Assembly: GCA_964017195.1 (NCBI GenBank)
Contig: OZ024891.1
Location: 5,712,994-5,776,993, forward strand
Direction of reading: 5' to 3'
From: Siderastrea radians
Taxonomy: Eukaryota > Cnidaria > Anthozoa > Scleractinia > Rhizangiidae
Length of the DNA stretch: 64,000 nt
Part shown: piece after piece, positions 36,611-47,421 of the stretch
Position numbering within the stretch: position 1 is the first letter of the stretch
How the letters are laid out: every line of letters begins with the position of its first letter
Translations under genes and position numbers: made by a program
The notes under the pieces: generated by a model
The model's database searches: none
Seen by the model: the letters and a program-made list of their open reading frames with translations, nothing else
Told to the model about the DNA's origin: nothing

Positions 36611-37734
36611 CATGTATTTCTGTTGTTATCTGTCGGGCAGAATATTAATCGTGATGACCGCATCGTACTAACATACTGTTTTCTGCTTTGGCTGGGCATT
36701 ATACACTTGACACTATAGTTTATACTGCTTACACTGAGCAATATTTTTTCTAGGCCGTTTATTGAAAGAGGAGTTTCATTTTCCCTCTCAGATAAATTTT
36801 TTTCCTTACTCTCTCTCTCTCTAGGGACGTCTGCCGCATGGAGCGGACTACGTGCTTTGCTCAGCACAATTCTGGTTTTCTTTCACTCTGCATGCGTTTT
36901 GTAAGTCAATAAGTCGAAAAAAGCGTTCCCGCGATCATTAAAAGCGACACCGAAGGCGCTCCAATTTTGTGAAATGTGGTCTTCGGTTACAGTTAATAAT
37001 AAGCCATGGGTAGATTCAATCTACCCTTAGCCTAATTTGCACAAATTTTTTTGGTGGCCTGAGTTTGTTATGTGTATCGTTCTGTATCAAATTCATTTGT
37101 TTGTATTTGCGTCATAGTTGCAGTGCATAGAATTAAAGCAATTTGAATAAATTTCTAAATCAGGCTTAACTTAAGAAGCAACGCAAAGCACTGGGCGATT
37201 TTATACCCTCACCGCGTGAAATTCATCGCTGGTGATGGCGCCGGTGATGACTGACACCAAGCTCTGCATTCGTTGCTATTGGAGCTCGTGGCGTACTCAC
37301 CATATAGCTAGTACCTGAGTGTTTACTCTTTCCTCGTTGTCTGCGAAAAGTCAGAAGCCGCGCGAAGAGTAGGGTGTCTTGTTCGGTGTAAGAAAGTGGA
37401 ATCCAGGCCTAAATCAAAACCAGCTGGAAACGTATAGTGAATAGGAAGAGTTTCCATATATTATACAAACAAGCATGCTGATACACCAAAATCTCAATAT
37501 CCGAAAAGGAAAACCAATGTGAACGTTCACAAATTAACGTTTTTGAAATTGACTGAGCCGATTTCTTCCTCTAAGCGGAATAAAAATTCAAGAGATTTTG
37601 TTGATTTTAATTAAGCTGTAAATAGGACCCGAGACAGAAGTTTTCATTTGATCTTTTTATACAACCGGGTCTGCGGTCTGCAGCGTCCATTTACTCTTTA
37701 ATTTGTTTGCAATGTGCGTTTTCATTCAGTGACG
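36611..37734. other. Intergenic DNA downstream of gene D
   Basis: No gene is seen. From about 37090 onward it matches 46790-47420 as part of the segmental duplication. It includes the GGTCTGCGGTCTGCAGCGTCC-like motif found downstream of D, E, F, H, J and K. Confidence 0.5.
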
Positions 37735-38448
37735 TTATGCAGTCATTGCAGAATCCCTGACGGCCTCTTCGTAGCTTGGTGGGAGCTGTTCTGGTAAATC
37801 ATTATCACAATTCTGTTCATCCTCCCTTCCTAGGGAGTTGTATGGCGGAGGGTCATCCAGAGTTAGTGGAAAATCGGTTTCCATTTCGATCACAGCAAAG
37901 TCGGCAGCAGCAACTTCCGACTGCGTTTCGTCCAAGGATGAAAGTGAAATGTCGTGAACTTCATTCGTACATGATCCCAACTGCACTTGCTCCAAGGGTC
38001 GTGACCGGCTATGATTCTTCATTATACACAAAACGATTAACTGAACAATTAAAATACGAGCAGCGCCTATTACTATCGGCAAATACACCCAGTCGCCGTG
38101 AGAAGAATCATATGCGCACTGTCCTTCTTGACAAGACTCGTCCCCTTTGCAATCACTGTCCGAAAGACAGTGGCGGTGATCATACGTTAAAGGTTCAGGG
38201 GTGGTGAATGTAGGCCGCGTTTTTCTGTAACCGCAAAATCGTTTTGAGTTATCATGAGAGTAACACGTTTCTCCATCCCTGCAATCGCTGTTATCATAAC
38301 AAGGGCAAAATTTTTCCATTGCACACGTCTGTGTCGCAGCACAACATTTCCCGCTATCGCATTGATGATCCCAGAGGCATGCCTGCGATTGGATGCTGCC
38401 AGTGCAGCACATCAAGGCCAAAGTCAAAGGAAACAGCCAAACATGCAT
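37735..38448 (-). CDS. Gene D: Cys-rich single-pass PPxY membrane protein
   Basis: Single-exon 237-aa protein. Signal peptide 1-22 (MHVWLFPL). Module 1 covers 24-72 with CLWDHQCDSGKCC, then CPCYDNSDC and a CYSHDNSKRFC end. A TTPEPLTYD linker leads to module 2 (94-111, CLSDSDCKGDESCQEGQC). The membrane span is about 120-143 and contains an arginine at 131 that the paralogue J lacks. The tail carries an acidic IEMETD stretch, PPPY at 200-203 and PPSY at 223-226 (PPSYEEAV). It is the paralogue of J, 9.7 kb away, with most residues identical. A TATA-like TTTATACA lies about 80 bases upstream of the ATG. Function is unknown; PPxY motifs suggest WW-domain partners. Confidence 0.87.
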   Translation of the reverse strand: MHVWLFPLTLALMCCTGSIQSQACLWDHQCDSGKCCAATQTCAMEKFCPCYDNSDCRDGETCYSHDNSKRFCGYRKTRPTFTTPEPLTYDHRHCLSDSDCKGDESCQEGQCAYDSSHGDWVYLPIVIGAARILIVQLIVLCIMKNHSRSRPLEQVQLGSCTNEVHDISLSSLDETQSEVAAADFAVIEMETDFPLTLDDPPPYNSLGREDEQNCDNDLPEQLPPSYEEAVRDSAMTA

Positions 38449-38517
38449 TAAACTCTAAAACGTCTACAAAAAAAGACCTAAACAAATATGTTTTCGTCTT
38501 GATGCAGAACGTCGTGG

Positions 38518-38565
38518 TAATGTATAAACACTTATATTCTAGTTCGTCCGCTTGTGTCTACGGCA
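38518..38565 (-). promoter_or_regulatory. Putative promoter of gene D
   Basis: In gene direction, a GTAGACACAAGCGGACGAACT block is followed by GTGTTTATACATTACC, a TATA-like motif about 80 bases before the ATG. The same order occurs before gene J and, with variation, before E and F. A short 5' leader with no intron is inferred. Confidence 0.4.
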
Positions 38566-39087
38566 TCGCTCACGCAGAAAACCGCACGTTGAATTAGAAT
38601 ATTTTTACGAAATGTACTTGAAGCATAAAATTTATACACGGATTTTACTTTGCGGAATGGCGAGTTTTGCGGCATTTCGACCAATTTTGAACTACTCCTC
38701 ATAGTCCTTTAACTACGTCAAGGTACGAAGCATTTCATCAAAACATTGATCTCAACTTTTGGTTGGTCTGAGCTTAGTCCTATGGTGCTAACAACGTACA
38801 TGGCGGACCTTGTCACGCGCGATAACGTCATGTCCCCCACTTAACTATGATTTTTAAACTCATAACGCTTTTTCGATTCGCCTTTCTGAAACATCAGTGT
38901 TGCATGCCAATCTCAGAACGTTTGCAGGAACACGTTTTATTCAAATGCAACTTTGCCATATAAATCAGCGATTGTAAGTAGGTTACATATCTAATTAGCC
39001 TGAATAAGACGTTTTGCATGGTCCGCGGTCTGCAGCGTCCATTTATTCCTCAGCTGGGTTTGCAATGTGTATTTTCATTCAGTGAAT

Positions 39088-39627
39088 CTATGTAGTCATT
39101 GAAGGGTGCCTGACGACCTCTTCGTAGCTTGGTAGGAGATATTCTGGTAAATCATTTTGACAATTCTGTTCCCCTTCCGTTCCTAGGGAGTTGTATGGCG
39201 GAGGGCCATCCGGTGGCAGAGGAGAATCGGTTTCCACTTCGATCCGAGAAAAGTCGGCAGCAACAGATTCCGACTGTACTTCGTCTAAGCATCGAAATGA
39301 GATCCCGCGCACTTCATTCGAAGTAGAGTCGCAGTCCAAGGGTCGTGACTGTCGTGGAATTGCACCTGCTTCCGATTGAGTTTGCTCGCTGGGTGGTGCA
39401 CAGCAATATTTTCTAAAACAACAGGTCATTAACCCAGCAATTATGAAGATAAAAAACGCTACAAGAAAGGCCACTGGGCTGATAGAAGCATCCTTATCGC
39501 GTACGCATTGTCCCTCACTGTTACAAAACTCTCCTTGTTTGCAGTAATGATCCCTGCATGACTGCGATTGGACGCTGCCAGTGCAGCAAATCAAGGCCAA
39601 ACAAAACGAAAACAACCAAATATACAT
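39088..39627 (-). CDS. Gene E: PPxY membrane protein with minimal Cys ectodomain
   Basis: Single-exon 179-aa protein. Signal peptide 1-22 (MYIWLFSF). The ectodomain is only about 27 residues, with four cysteines (24, 29, 35, 41) in the module 2 pattern; module 1 is absent. Membrane span about 50-70, followed by a cysteine cluster (CCFRKYCC) at the inner face that could be palmitoylated. The tail is as long as in other members, with PPPY at 142-145. The second motif is LPSY (165-168), so the first proline of PPxY is lost. Paralogue of pseudogene K. The short ectodomain looks like a deletion derivative of a D-like gene; that is inference. Confidence 0.82.
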   Translation of the reverse strand: MYIWLFSFCLALICCTGSVQSQSCRDHYCKQGEFCNSEGQCVRDKDASISPVAFLVAFFIFIIAGLMTCCFRKYCCAPPSEQTQSEAGAIPRQSRPLDCDSTSNEVRGISFRCLDEVQSESVAADFSRIEVETDSPLPPDGPPPYNSLGTEGEQNCQNDLPEYLLPSYEEVVRHPSMTT

Positions 39628-39732
39628 AAAACTCTAGAACGTCTACAAAAAAGAAAATAACTCTGAATATGACGTTTAACTTGATGCAAAACGCCGTAGT
39701 ATTATATAAACACTAAACTTCCAGTAACTTCT

Positions 39733-39759
39733 CCAATTCGTCCTTTTGCATCTTCGTCA
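39733..39759 (-). promoter_or_regulatory. Conserved upstream block of gene E
   Basis: Plus-strand CTCCAATTCGTCCTTTTGCA then TCTTCGTCA matches the block upstream of B, F, G and H. In gene direction it reads TGACGA then GGACGAATTGG. A TATA-like TTTATATAATAC follows about 20-35 bases downstream of it. Confidence 0.35.
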
Positions 39760-41802
39760 CCACTCACGCGGTTTACTTTGCGGAATAACAAGTTCTGTGG
39801 CATTTGGAAGCATTTGGAACCACACTTCTCGTAGCTTTTTTAACTACGTCAGTTTACAAACGATAAAATACAATCAATTATTACTGCCCTTTGTAGGACT
39901 GCATCCTATAAATGAGGCTTAAAAACTCGATTTTTCGACTAAAGATATTTCGCTCGCTATCTATTTGTTTGTTTTTGTTTGTAACAGTGAGCAGTACCCA
40001 GGCCCCTCTGAGTTGTAGCGTGGTCGCGTGGCCTGAAGGAATGTGCTGATGTGTCGGCTTGTCGTGTTTGCAGGTGAGCTCAAGCACGAGTCCGAGTAAG
40101 CAGTCCGCATGCACGCGGAAATGGAATGAGCGTAAGCGTATGTGGTTTTAAGTAAGATATAATAATATTCTTATGGATTCAACTGATCGTGTGGTTGGTC
40201 TTGTTATTTGTCAATTTGCCGACTTGCGTGACTAGTTAAGTTCTTCCCTTTTTAGGAAAATACGTCCGGCGTCAAATTAAGTGCTGATCTTGGCCTTCAA
40301 GACAAATAAATATATAAATAGATATAGGATCTCACATCGCGGGTGCTGACAAAGGAATGAGCACTCTCATTCCAAAAGGGTCAAAAAGTTGTCAGACATT
40401 TTGCCAACTAAATTTCCTCAGCTCAGTTCAATACTGATAGTTAGCCATTGTACTTGTCTTGTCGACAACGGTATTACTTTCAATTTATCAGTTTTTAACG
40501 ACAACCTTTGACCTTCTTACAGCCATTGAAAACACTTTTGTATTTGGATCAAGTTCGGCGGTTTTTTGACATTTTGGAGAAAATCAAGAAATCCAACTGT
40601 GGCGGATCCATGGACAGAGAAATGTTATTTTAAATTTCTCTTGTGACGTCATGAAGGCCACGGTCATTCAGTGCTGGCGAGTTCAACTCTCCCTCCTGAC
40701 TAATACCCCACTTATGCTTTTATTTGGTATCAGCATCTTTGGGGCCTCATGGCTGGTGGAACATCTCGCCTCTGTCTGGGCAATGGAATGAGACTGAAAC
40801 AAATTGAAAACTGCATTCAGCAAACCACAGAACCCCACGGACTCCACGCGAGTTCTTTGACCCCTTTATCCTCTCTTGCTGATACCTAAACGTTCGCAAA
40901 TTATTGTCTTTGAAATTTACTAAGCTATTTCTTCCTCTATGTAAGATACAAAATTTACCCTGTTTTGTTTTTTTGTTTTGTTTTGTTTTTTTGTTTGTTT
41001 GTTTGTTTGTTTTAACAGGTTTTCAACAGATTCTTATTTGAAAATAACAGGCAAGAAAAGCTACACGTGGACTACACGACTTCGCTCAAGGACTGGAGAC
41101 ACTCGCGCAATGGGGAAATTTATTTTCTTGTTGACTATCCCCTAATGACTATGAGGGCCTGTTCACAGGTTAATTTTAAAGTCCTCTTGCCATTAATAAC
41201 AGCTATCACCGCGAACTACGACTTAAAATGTAGAACTCGAGTTGGTTACTTCATGAGGGGAGGCATTTGGCCACGCAGCGTTTCATCCAAACATTTGGCT
41301 CACCTTGTTGTTGGTCATGTTCCCATGTTACAAATGTACAGTTGACCCCATCATGCTCGATTACGTCATATCCCCCATTTCATTTTCAAGATTATGATCA
41401 TTAATAGCGGTAATTTACAGGTTCGTGATGTCAATTTTAAACTTGATAATTCCTTTCCCCTTAAGGTTGCCGCTGAACACGTTGCATCAGGCAAACTTCA
41501 CAAAGTTTGGGGACACCGGCACTTTCCTATCAAATGCAAAAATAAACAATTATGAGTCGACTTGATGACGTATATATAAGGTGCCTTGGTAAAAAGGTTT
41601 GTTTCTTTATTCATTTGGTCTGCAGTCTGCGGTCTGCAGTGTACATTTAGGTGAAGGTCAAACGTCGAATTCTACATGTGCCGAACCTAATGCAAATGAG
41701 CAAAGCTTATTTGTATTAGTTTCGGCATTCGTGTTAAGTTCGACATTTGGCCTTGGTCTTTCTCTTCAGCTGGTTTGCAAAGTGTGTTTTTATTCAGTGA
41801 AA
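39760..41802. other. Intergenic DNA, mostly unique to copy 1
   Basis: About 39.8-41.0 kb has no counterpart in duplication copy 2. It contains a run of TTTG repeats near 40970-41010. The part from about 41030 matches 49730-50290, with a shared CTACACGTGGACTACACG motif. No gene is supported. Confidence 0.45.
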
Positions 41803-42837
41803 CTATGCAGTCATTGCAGAATCCCTGACAGCCTCCTCGTAGCTTGGTGGGAGATGTTCTGGTAAATCATCATGACAATTCTGTCCCCCCCCCCCCAACC
41901 CCGTTCCTAGAGAGTTGTATGGCGGAGGGTCATCCGGGGGTAGCAAAGAATCACAGGTTTCCACTTCGATAACGGTGGCGTTGCCACCAACAGATCCCTA
42001 CTGCCTTTCGCCTAAGAATGAAGATGGGATCTCCCCGATTTCATTCGTAGTAGATTCATAATCCAAGGGTCGTGATTGTTGTGGACGTGCGCGTGCTCCC
42101 GACTGCTCTTGCTCCAAGCGTGGTAAATGTTTTGCAAAACAACGCATTAATGTCGGGGGGGGGGGGACAGGGGGGTTTAAACCTCCCGCTTCCCGTACTT
42201 TTCAATCCTGGTTGCCGCCCTGCATTTGTTGTCTCCCGCCTCTTTGCATTTTTTCGATTGCATAATATTGCGCAATGTTGCGTAATTTTTCCCTTTTTCT
42301 CCTGCTTCCCGCCCCATCGTCTCCCGCCTCCCGTACACCTCCCGCCCCCTTTTCTCCCGGTCTCCCTCCCCCCTGTCCCCTCCCCCACATTAATACACAA
42401 GCAATTAAAGAAGAAGAAACGATTACTGCTCCGGGTACACACACCCAGAGGGTTATAGAAGAATCATCTTCATTATATGCGCATTGCCCGTCTTGACAAG
42501 GTTCTTCTTCTTCGCACTCACTATCCGAGAGACAGTAGCGGTTATGGTCTATGGTGACCCTGGGGTGATTATAACTTGAGGGTTTAGGGGTGGTGATTGT
42601 AGGCTGCAGACTTTTGAGGTCGCAAAATGCTCTTGAAATGTCATGATAGTAACACGCCTCTCCATCCTTGCAATCGCTGCTGTTATAACATGGGAAAACC
42701 TTTTCCGTTGCACACGTCCATGTCGCAACACAACATCTCCCGCTATCACACTCATAATTCATTTCGCATGGCTGCGACTGGGTGCAACCAGTGCAGCAAA
42801 TTAAGATCAAACTCGACGAAAACAACCAAATATGCAT
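41803..42837 (-). pseudogene. Gene F: PPxY membrane protein, tail split by a MITE
   Basis: The N-terminal part is intact: signal peptide (MHIWLFSS), module 1 (CEMNYECDSGRCC, then CYNSSDC), module 2 (CLSDSECEEEEPC) and a membrane span ending in IACVLM. A 235-bp MITE (42153-42387) is inserted exactly there. It replaces the tail with a Gly/Arg-rich extension, so the open frame (42202-42837) would make 211 aa without PPxY. Beyond the MITE the original tail continues in frame but has a TAG at 41998-42000, then PPPYNSL, a run of G coding for glycines, and PPSYEEAV to the stop at 41803. The TAG is shared with pseudogene H. A truncated tail-less protein could still be made; that is speculative. Confidence 0.82.
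42153..42387. mobile_element. GC-rich hAT-like MITE inserted in gene F, copy 2
   Basis: The 235-bp element has G-run inverted ends containing GGGGACAGGGGGG, like the element at 30766-31019. It has the same ATTGCGCAATGTTGCG core and CTCCCGCCTCCCG repeats. The flanking 8-bp target duplications are CATTAATG (42145-42152) and CATTAATA (42388-42395). The empty site is preserved in paralogue H at about 50780 as a single CATTAATA. Confidence 0.9.
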
Positions 42838-42943
42838 TAAACTCTAGGAAATGTACAAAAAGGAACAAAACAATGAATATGGTGTCTTCTTGATGCAGAA
42901 TGCCGCCGGTAATGTACGAACACTCCACTTCCTGGTAACCTCT

Positions 42944-42971
42944 CCAATTCGTCCGTTTCAGGTCTACGTCA
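42944..42971 (-). promoter_or_regulatory. Conserved upstream block of gene F
   Basis: In gene direction: TGACGTAGACC, then AAACGGACGAATTGG, about 107-134 bases before the ATG. The same block precedes H (about 52030-52056) and G (about 45099-45124). It holds a CRE-like TGACGT and an inverted CCAAT. Confidence 0.42.
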
Positions 42972-43690
42972 TTGTTCACATGGAAACCGTGCTTCAAAAT
43001 TGGAAAATTACAAAACTTATTTGAAGTATGAAATTAAATGGGAAGACAAATTTGCTTTTCCCAGACGAAAAATTTCCGGAGAAAACGGGATCTTTTTAAA
43101 GGTAGGTGCGTTCCATTGATCATTTCAGTACCAGTTCCAGTCAAACTAGCTCCAGATTCTCTGTAAATTGGAGTGAACTGCGCAAATAGTACATGCTAAT
43201 ATCGAACGGAATTTCCCATTCGGGAGGTTTTGCTCACCATTTACACAAACCGTACACCAACCGGTTTCCCCCTGTAAATGGTAAACAACCATGGACTACC
43301 TCTCAAGAGGTTCCGTTTATTTTACAAATGTTCCGGTCGGGCAAATATACCATTTACATTCAAACGAAATTTCCGAATTTTTTGTGTTAATGGTAAACCC
43401 TCGATGTGTTGCTTGTCATGGTTGCCGGTGAGCTCAAGCCCGACTTCCAGAAACGTTGTTAGACGTTTTGCGTACTTCATTTCCTTACTGAATTGGTGTC
43501 TTATTGGCTATAGTATGACTTCAAAGCATGGTCGCAAAAAACTTGGGAAAAAATCACAAGCAACGCGAGTGACTCCGAAATTGTTTTAGCTTCAGTTGTT
43601 GGCAATTCCACTAGGCTAAATTATCTCCCCATCTCTGTGCTTTCATACTTGATAAAATGTACGTTGTAGTTTCATTAACTATTGAGCATT
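42972..43690. other. Intergenic DNA of duplication copy 1
   Basis: It matches 52060-52790 closely and contains no supported gene. Confidence 0.5.
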
Positions 43691-43917
43691 TGACAATAAA
43701 AACTATCGGTGAAAATTCACGACGTTTCGACCGCTCTTCGGTCATTATCAAGCGAAATGTTGAGAATATGAATTTGCATAGATATATAAAGTGACAAAGT
43801 GGCAAAAATATGCCACTTTATATATCTATGCAAATTCATATTCTCAACATTTGGCTTGATAATGACCGAAGAGCGGTCGAAACGTCGTGAATTTTTACCG
43901 TTAGTTTTTATTGTCAA
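43691..43917. mobile_element. Palindromic element, Penelope-like / hammerhead-like
   Basis: Two arms of about 103 bp (43691-43793 and 43814-43917) are almost perfect inverted repeats around a 20-base spacer. Each arm carries TTGATAATGACC, a short loop and GGTCGAAACGTCG. This is arranged like a hammerhead core (CUGAUGA, stem II, GAAAC) with two core changes, as in decayed Penelope-like elements. The insertion duplicates about 10 bases (TATTGAGCAT) and is missing at the matching site in copy 2 (about 52770). The palindrome is directly visible; the Penelope link is inference. Confidence 0.6.
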
Positions 43918-44333
43918 TTGTTTTAAAAAACCCTTACCTATATTGAGCATGTGCATTCAAAAGCACTGGCTTAAATTTAATAATTTGACCTCATCCTGTA
44001 GCCCATTTGGTACGAACTGTCACTGCAGGCACATTTCACGGTGAACTGAGAAGGTACCAATGCGGAATTAAAAACTTTTATTGACGAAAGTTCTATTTTA
44101 GTCAAAAGACATATTTTTGAATTCAAATGTAATTATAACGTAAATCAGTATTTTCTCAAGTGGTCCATGACTTCACGCACACGTTCTCATAAATTAATGC
44201 GCAGATTCTGAGGGTCATAAAGGTCAGTGACCATTGTAAGTTCTTCTTTAGTTTTACTTTGGTTTTTATTCCAACGTAAGTTGAACAAATGAAGAATATG
44301 TGTGAGTTGTACATTACTAAAAGAGGCATTGAT

Positions 44334-44978
44334 TCAGATTATCATTTCAAAATTCATGACTGCCTCGTCATAACTCGGTGGAGCAGGCTGTTCTGGTAAA
44401 TCTTCGTTTCCATTTTGTCTGCTCTCAAATGCCAGCGAGTTATACGGCGGAGGGTAATCCGGGGGTAATGGGGTTTCGTCTTCAACTTCGACCACAGTTG
44501 TGTTGGTTGCAACAGTTTCGGGTTGCATTTCATTGTTTGCTTCAACGGCAGCGACACCTGTCGGTGGCGCAGGTAAACTGCCATTCCGTGTGGCGAGCAC
44601 CGGCGGTTTGCTAGCTTTCTTGCAGAGAGTGTATAAGCAACAAACCATAATCCCTATAACGAAAGATAGTGTTATTCCCAAGGGCTTTGCTATACTCTTC
44701 CAAGAAGTTTCCCCACTTGCACCGTTGTATCCCGGGTTGTATACGCATTCTCCGCCTTCGCAAGTCTCGTCATCTCGGCAACCGCTGCTGGAAACGCAGA
44801 ATTTGGGTATTTTAAATGTGGGAACGTCGTAAGGATCAATATTCCAAGAAGGGGGAGTGTAAGGATCCCACGTAGGTATATTGAACGTATAAAATGTCGG
44901 TGGGGTGAATCCTCCTGACTGGACACTACTTGTGCAACAAATCAAGGCCAAACTCAACGAAAGCGGCCAACTATGCAT
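44334..44978 (-). CDS. Gene G: PPxY membrane protein with one Cys module
   Basis: Single-exon 214-aa protein. Signal peptide 1-21 (MHSWPLSL). Module 1 is missing: the mature chain starts directly with the aromatic/Pro-rich linker (TFYTFNIPTWDPY, 29-40). Module 2 follows (61-78, CVSSSGCRDDETCEGGEC). The membrane span is about 99-118. The tail is nearly identical to that of B and L (KPPVLA.RNG, PAPPTGVAAVE, VVEVEDETPLPP), with PPPY at 176-179 and PPSY at 200-203. It is the first gene of the second cassette and the counterpart of B; loss of module 1 relative to B is shared with L. The upstream flank resembles that of B. Confidence 0.86.
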   Translation of the reverse strand: MHSWPLSLSLALICCTSSVQSGGFTPPTFYTFNIPTWDPYTPPSWNIDPYDVPTFKIPKFCVSSSGCRDDETCEGGECVYNPGYNGASGETSWKSIAKPLGITLSFVIGIMVCCLYTLCKKASKPPVLATRNGSLPAPPTGVAAVEANNEMQPETVATNTTVVEVEDETPLPPDYPPPYNSLAFESRQNGNEDLPEQPAPPSYDEAVMNFEMII

Positions 44979-45098
44979 TCAACTCTGTAGCGACTCCGAC
45001 TGAATAACAGAAATATGGTAAAACCTTCCTCACAACTCGTAGTGAAAGACCAATCAACAACAACTGAACAAAGAAGACTCGACTTCATGTGCGGCTGT

Positions 45099-45124
45099 CC
45101 GATTCGTCCGTTTTTGTCTACGTA
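45099..45124 (-). promoter_or_regulatory. Conserved upstream block of gene G
   Basis: In gene direction TACGTAGACAAAAACGGACG, then AATCGG, matching the blocks before B, F and H at the same distance (about 120-147 bases before the ATG). Confidence 0.4.
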
Positions 45125-45159
45125 ATAGTTGCCATAGGAACAGAGCTTAAATTGGAGCA

Positions 45160-45399
45160 TTACAACATGTTCTTTTTCCAGTAACATCTAGTAATGTTTA
45201 CAAAACAGAAAACGTAAATCTTTGCCATCCGTGGAATGCGGGATTCGAATTTCGCAAGGCTTCCTTTGCAACATTTCTCGGCCCCGCCGTGACACTGGGA
45301 GCAACAGGTTTTCGCCTGCACGCTAACAGTACAGCAAATAAAACCCAATTGCAAACTCAACGAAAGCGACGAAAAATGCATCGAAGTTATCTCTTCCAA
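45160..45399 (-). pseudogene. Gene I: N-terminal fragment of a C-like gene
   Basis: Signal peptide and the first cysteines (KCCKG) match gene C closely, including the leader MEEITS and the upstream flank to about 46090. Homology stops at about 45262, where the frame runs into unrelated sequence that resembles the gene G/B upstream flank, then ends. This is the junction of the segmental duplication, so the rest of the gene was lost at the breakpoint. Confidence 0.8.
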
Positions 45400-46090
45400 A
45401 AGAAAGAAACATATGATTATGCTTCGGAGACGCTGTGGATATATGAAGAGAACTTATCAACAAAGAACATTTAACTTCCTCTAACTTGCGTCTGCGACAC
45501 TGAAAGCGTGATTCTTACAACAATAGTGGAACATGACGTAACATCCTTTTGCGCACTGCAATACGTGAGCATGAAATTTATATAGGAGTTTTCATTTTGT
45601 GGAATGATCATAGTTATCATAATTTTTTGAGGGGATGGAGGAGACTCGTATTGTATTTCTTGGTTTGACAAAACTTTTTCTTGTGTTACCGGTAAATCGA
45701 TGTCAAAAGTCAAGATTTAAAATTGAATATTTGCTTGTCAACCAAAATCTGTTCATAGTTTCGAAGAAGACACGTATTCTTTTCTGTAGTTACGCAAACG
45801 TCTTTATCCGGCATTTAGTAATGTCTGTAGTGGAATATTATCTTTGCGGAGAATATTTTCACGCACCTTCCTAAACGTAACGCCGACGATATGTGAACAG
45901 GTATGAGGCCTCATTGCAATTTTTTTTAAATTATACTTCATATACTGGAACGATTTCGTTTACGGACTTGAGAAAGCGAGATTTTTCAAGCTATTGCAAG
46001 GTATGTTACTCTCGGCGATTTTTTCTTGTCCTTAGTTTGTGTAGTCAATTCTAATTTATATGTTGCGAGCTTAAAAGTTGCTGCACGAAA

Positions 46091-47421
46091 CATTGTCTCC
46101 TGCATGGAATTTTTTGCCGTGAAGTGGAAAGTGTCCGAGATTTCTTCGAAGAGCCTGATTGTCGACTGAATATACTTGAGAGCCGTTGACTGAAGTTATT
46201 ATCCTCGCCGAAATAAAAGTTAGTTTTAAATTTTGTTTGGTTTTATTACTTAACTCTGCCGCTCAAGAGTGACATCATGGCTTCGTCGGGTCTCGGATTA
46301 ATTGTACGGTCGGAGTAACGAAGAACTGAATGACCGAGAATGCTAGTGTTCAACTTCAAGCCGTGACACAGTTGTATGAGCGTCAGCAACAGCGTCAGAT
46401 TCTATCTTATCAGTATTCATTAATCAATTACGTTTCAGGTGGGACCTAGCGCATATCAACATTACTATTCCCGACACATTCAGTTCCGCATTCAGGCGCC
46501 TACCATTGACAATATCATCACCAAGTTAAGGTGACTAGAAAACTCAAAAACGAAAATGTCCACACATGCATCAAATATTTAAACATGTTCAATTAGGAAC
46601 AGACAATAACAAAACTCTTAATGCAGCTAGCGTGTAGGTTTCGTTATTTATTTACTTTATTTTGTTTTAAGAAATAAATAAATTAATTGAGAAACTCGGC
46701 TAATAAATAAATTGAGAAAATTAACAATAAATAAATTGAGAAACTGGACTGTATGACTGGAACACTCCACTTTCTGTATCGTTTGCATTTCATTCGTTTG
46801 TATTTACGTCATAGTTGCAGTGCATGGAATTAACGCAATTTGAATAAATTTCTACATCAGGCTTAACTTTAAAAGAAGCAACGCAAAGCACTGGGCGATT
46901 CTATACCCTCACCGCGTGAAATTCATCGCCGGTGATTGCGCCGGTGATGACTGACACCAAGAAGAGAGGACTGGAGAACTCTGCATTCGTTGCTATTGGA
47001 TCTCGCAATGTGTGATCGTGGCGTACACACCAAGTCCATATAGCTAGTACCCTGGTGTTTACTTTTGCCTCGTTGTCTGCGAAAAGTCAGAAGCCGCGCG
47101 AAGAGTGAGGTGTGTTGTTCGGTGTGAGAAAGTGGAATCCAGGCCTAAATCAAAACGAGCTGGATGCTGATACACCAAAATCTCAATATCCGAAACAGAA
47201 AACCAATCTGAACGTTCGCTAATTAACGTTTTTGAGATTGACTGAGCCGATTTCTTCCCAAAGCGGAATAAAAATTTAAAAATTTTGTTGATTTTAGTTA
47301 GGCTGTGAACAGGCTTGTAGAGGAAGAAGTTTTGATTTCATCTATTTATTTGGTCTGCGGTCTGCAGCGTCCATTTACTCTTCAGCTGGTTTGCAATGTG
47401 TGCTTTACTAATTCAGTGACA
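46091..47421. other. Intergenic DNA of duplication copy 2
   Basis: It matches parts of 34860-37734. About 46410-46760 matches 35310-35655, and the SINE array present there is absent here. No gene is supported. Confidence 0.45.

Larger units (their letters stand above)
34078..45010. repeat. Segmental duplication, copy 1
   Basis: This block matches 45262-53870 in order and orientation: C with I, D with J, E with K, F with H, G with L, with matching intergenic sequence. Examples are 35310-35655 with 46410-46760, and 38760-39060 with 48440-48770. Copy 1 is longer because it carries the SINE palindrome (35.66-36.6 kb), extra DNA at about 39.8-41.0 kb, the MITE in F and the palindrome at 43691-43917. 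Exact breakpoints were estimated by eye. Confidence 0.85.

Noticed and set aside
38449..38480. Splice acceptor just before the ATG (TTTTAG, then AGTTTAATG), seen in many members, implying a leader intron
   Set aside because: A TATA-like motif and conserved block lie only 80-115 bases upstream, which suits a short unspliced leader better. cDNA would decide.
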